From the NCBI GenBank assembly GCA_034433775.1, contig DAOUAI010000045.1, forward strand, positions 1 to 15,229: a stretch of 15,229 nt of DNA. Direction: 5' to 3'. The position numbers were made by a program, and so were the translations under genes. Source of the stretch: CALJTV01 sp034433775. GTDB taxonomy: Bacteria; Chloroflexota; Dehalococcoidia; GIF9; UBA5629. The stretch's first letter is position 1; each line of letters begins with the position of its first letter. Below are positions 14,779 to 15,229 of the stretch, one piece after another. Under the pieces are notes generated by a model that worked only from the letters and a program-made list of their open reading frames with translations, was not told the origin of the DNA and searched no databases.

Positions 14779-15229
14779 TCAGCCGGTCATTCTACTAGGG
14801 AGCCAAAGAGCAATTTGTGGGAAGATTATCACTAGGGCTAGTCCTATGGCTTGAAGCAGCACAAAAGGTGCAACGGAGCGATATATTTCTCCCATAGTTG
14901 TTCCAAGAGGCGCTACTGCTCTCATATAAAATAGATTAAAGCCGAATGGTGGTGTAAGGTAAGCCATTTCCATGTTCACTACAAAGAGGATAGCAAACCA
15001 CAATGTGTTGAATCCCAACGCTTGGACAACAGGCACGAATACCGGGGTGCAAATCATGATAATGCCTACCGGATCCAGAAAGCAACCGAGGACGAAGAAC
15101 ACGAGCTGCATGGTAACTAAAATTGCATAGCGTCCTCCGGGTATCGAGAGCAACATCTCGTGTAGCATATTCGATACACCGGTAGCGGTATAAAGAGCGC
15201 TAAAGCAATAAGCGCCTGCTAATATCCAT
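14779..15229 (-). CDS. TRAP transporter large permease (DctM-like), C-terminal part (5' truncated by window edge)
   Basis: The frame is open to the right edge, continuing past the first internal Met at 15168 through about 20 more residues (WILAGAYCFSALYTATGVSN), so the start lies outside. The visible 150 residues are very hydrophobic, with about four membrane segments, and contain FFVLGCFLDPVGIIMICTPVFVPVV and NMEMAYLTPPFGFNLFYMRAVAP, the conserved C-terminal pattern of the large TRAP subunit. This subunit moves organic acids using a sodium gradient, with a small membrane subunit and a periplasmic or lipoprotein binding protein; neither is in the window. It ends 35 bases before the acyl-CoA ligase, so both probably share one transcript. 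Substrate is unknown. Confidence 0.9.
   Translation of the reverse strand, partial: WILAGAYCFSALYTATGVSNMLHEMLLSIPGGRYAILVTMQLVFFVLGCFLDPVGIIMICTPVFVPVVQALGFNTLWFAILFVVNMEMAYLTPPFGFNLFYMRAVAPLGTTMGEIYRSVAPFVLLQAIGLALVIIFPQIALWLPSRMTG

Noticed and set aside
1..15229. CRISPR arrays, tRNA or rRNA genes, transposases, phage or toxin-antitoxin genes
   Set aside because: No regularly spaced repeats, cloverleaf-like stretches, inverted-repeat-bounded elements or matching protein motifs were seen. Nearly all sequence is covered by housekeeping-type genes, and no gap exceeds 300 bases.

Overview
This window reads as an ordinary bacterial chromosome segment packed with core-metabolism genes. I see no rRNA, tRNA, CRISPR array, insertion sequence or phage gene. 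Several features would suit a Dehalococcoidia-like member of the Chloroflexota: a HisZ-dependent short-form HisG, a BirA/BioY biotin economy, an S41 lipoprotein protease, and a TRAP transporter beside an acyl-CoA ligase. That assignment comes from gene content alone and is moderate to low confidence.

Layout. (1) 2-283: the 3' end of a biotin-protein ligase (birA), closed by a GC-rich hairpin. (2) 333-2404, minus strand: the nfeD-slipin membrane-quality-control pair, overlapping by four bases. (3) 2528-8953, plus strand: a histidine operon hisZ-hisG-hisD-hisC-hisB, ending with a nitroreductase-family gene 11 bases after hisB. hisH, hisA, hisF, hisI/E and histidinol-phosphatase are absent and must lie elsewhere. 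(4) 8972-12351, minus strand: an S41 lipoprotein protease, a 76-residue orphan, RNase HI, a coiled-coil/zinc-ribbon protein and a metallo-beta-lactamase-fold protein. (5) 12390-12974, minus: bioY with its own good promoter. (6) 13127-15229, minus: an acyl-CoA ligase downstream of the truncated large membrane subunit of a TRAP transporter.

The most unusual object is hisG (3792-5231). It encodes two complete short-form HisG catalytic domains in tandem in one 479-residue chain. The N-terminal copy keeps the Lys-Gly-Arg motif near its start but has acidic residues where the PRPP-binding Thr-Gly-x-Thr loop should be. The C-terminal copy keeps that loop but has lost Lys-Gly-Arg. This looks like a covalent pseudo-dimer with complementary loss of motifs, working with the HisZ encoded just upstream. 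Other second-look items are an RNase HI with His in place of the fourth catalytic Asp, an MBL-fold protein with HxHxGH instead of HxHxDH, and several near-consensus promoters that sit almost on the start codon.
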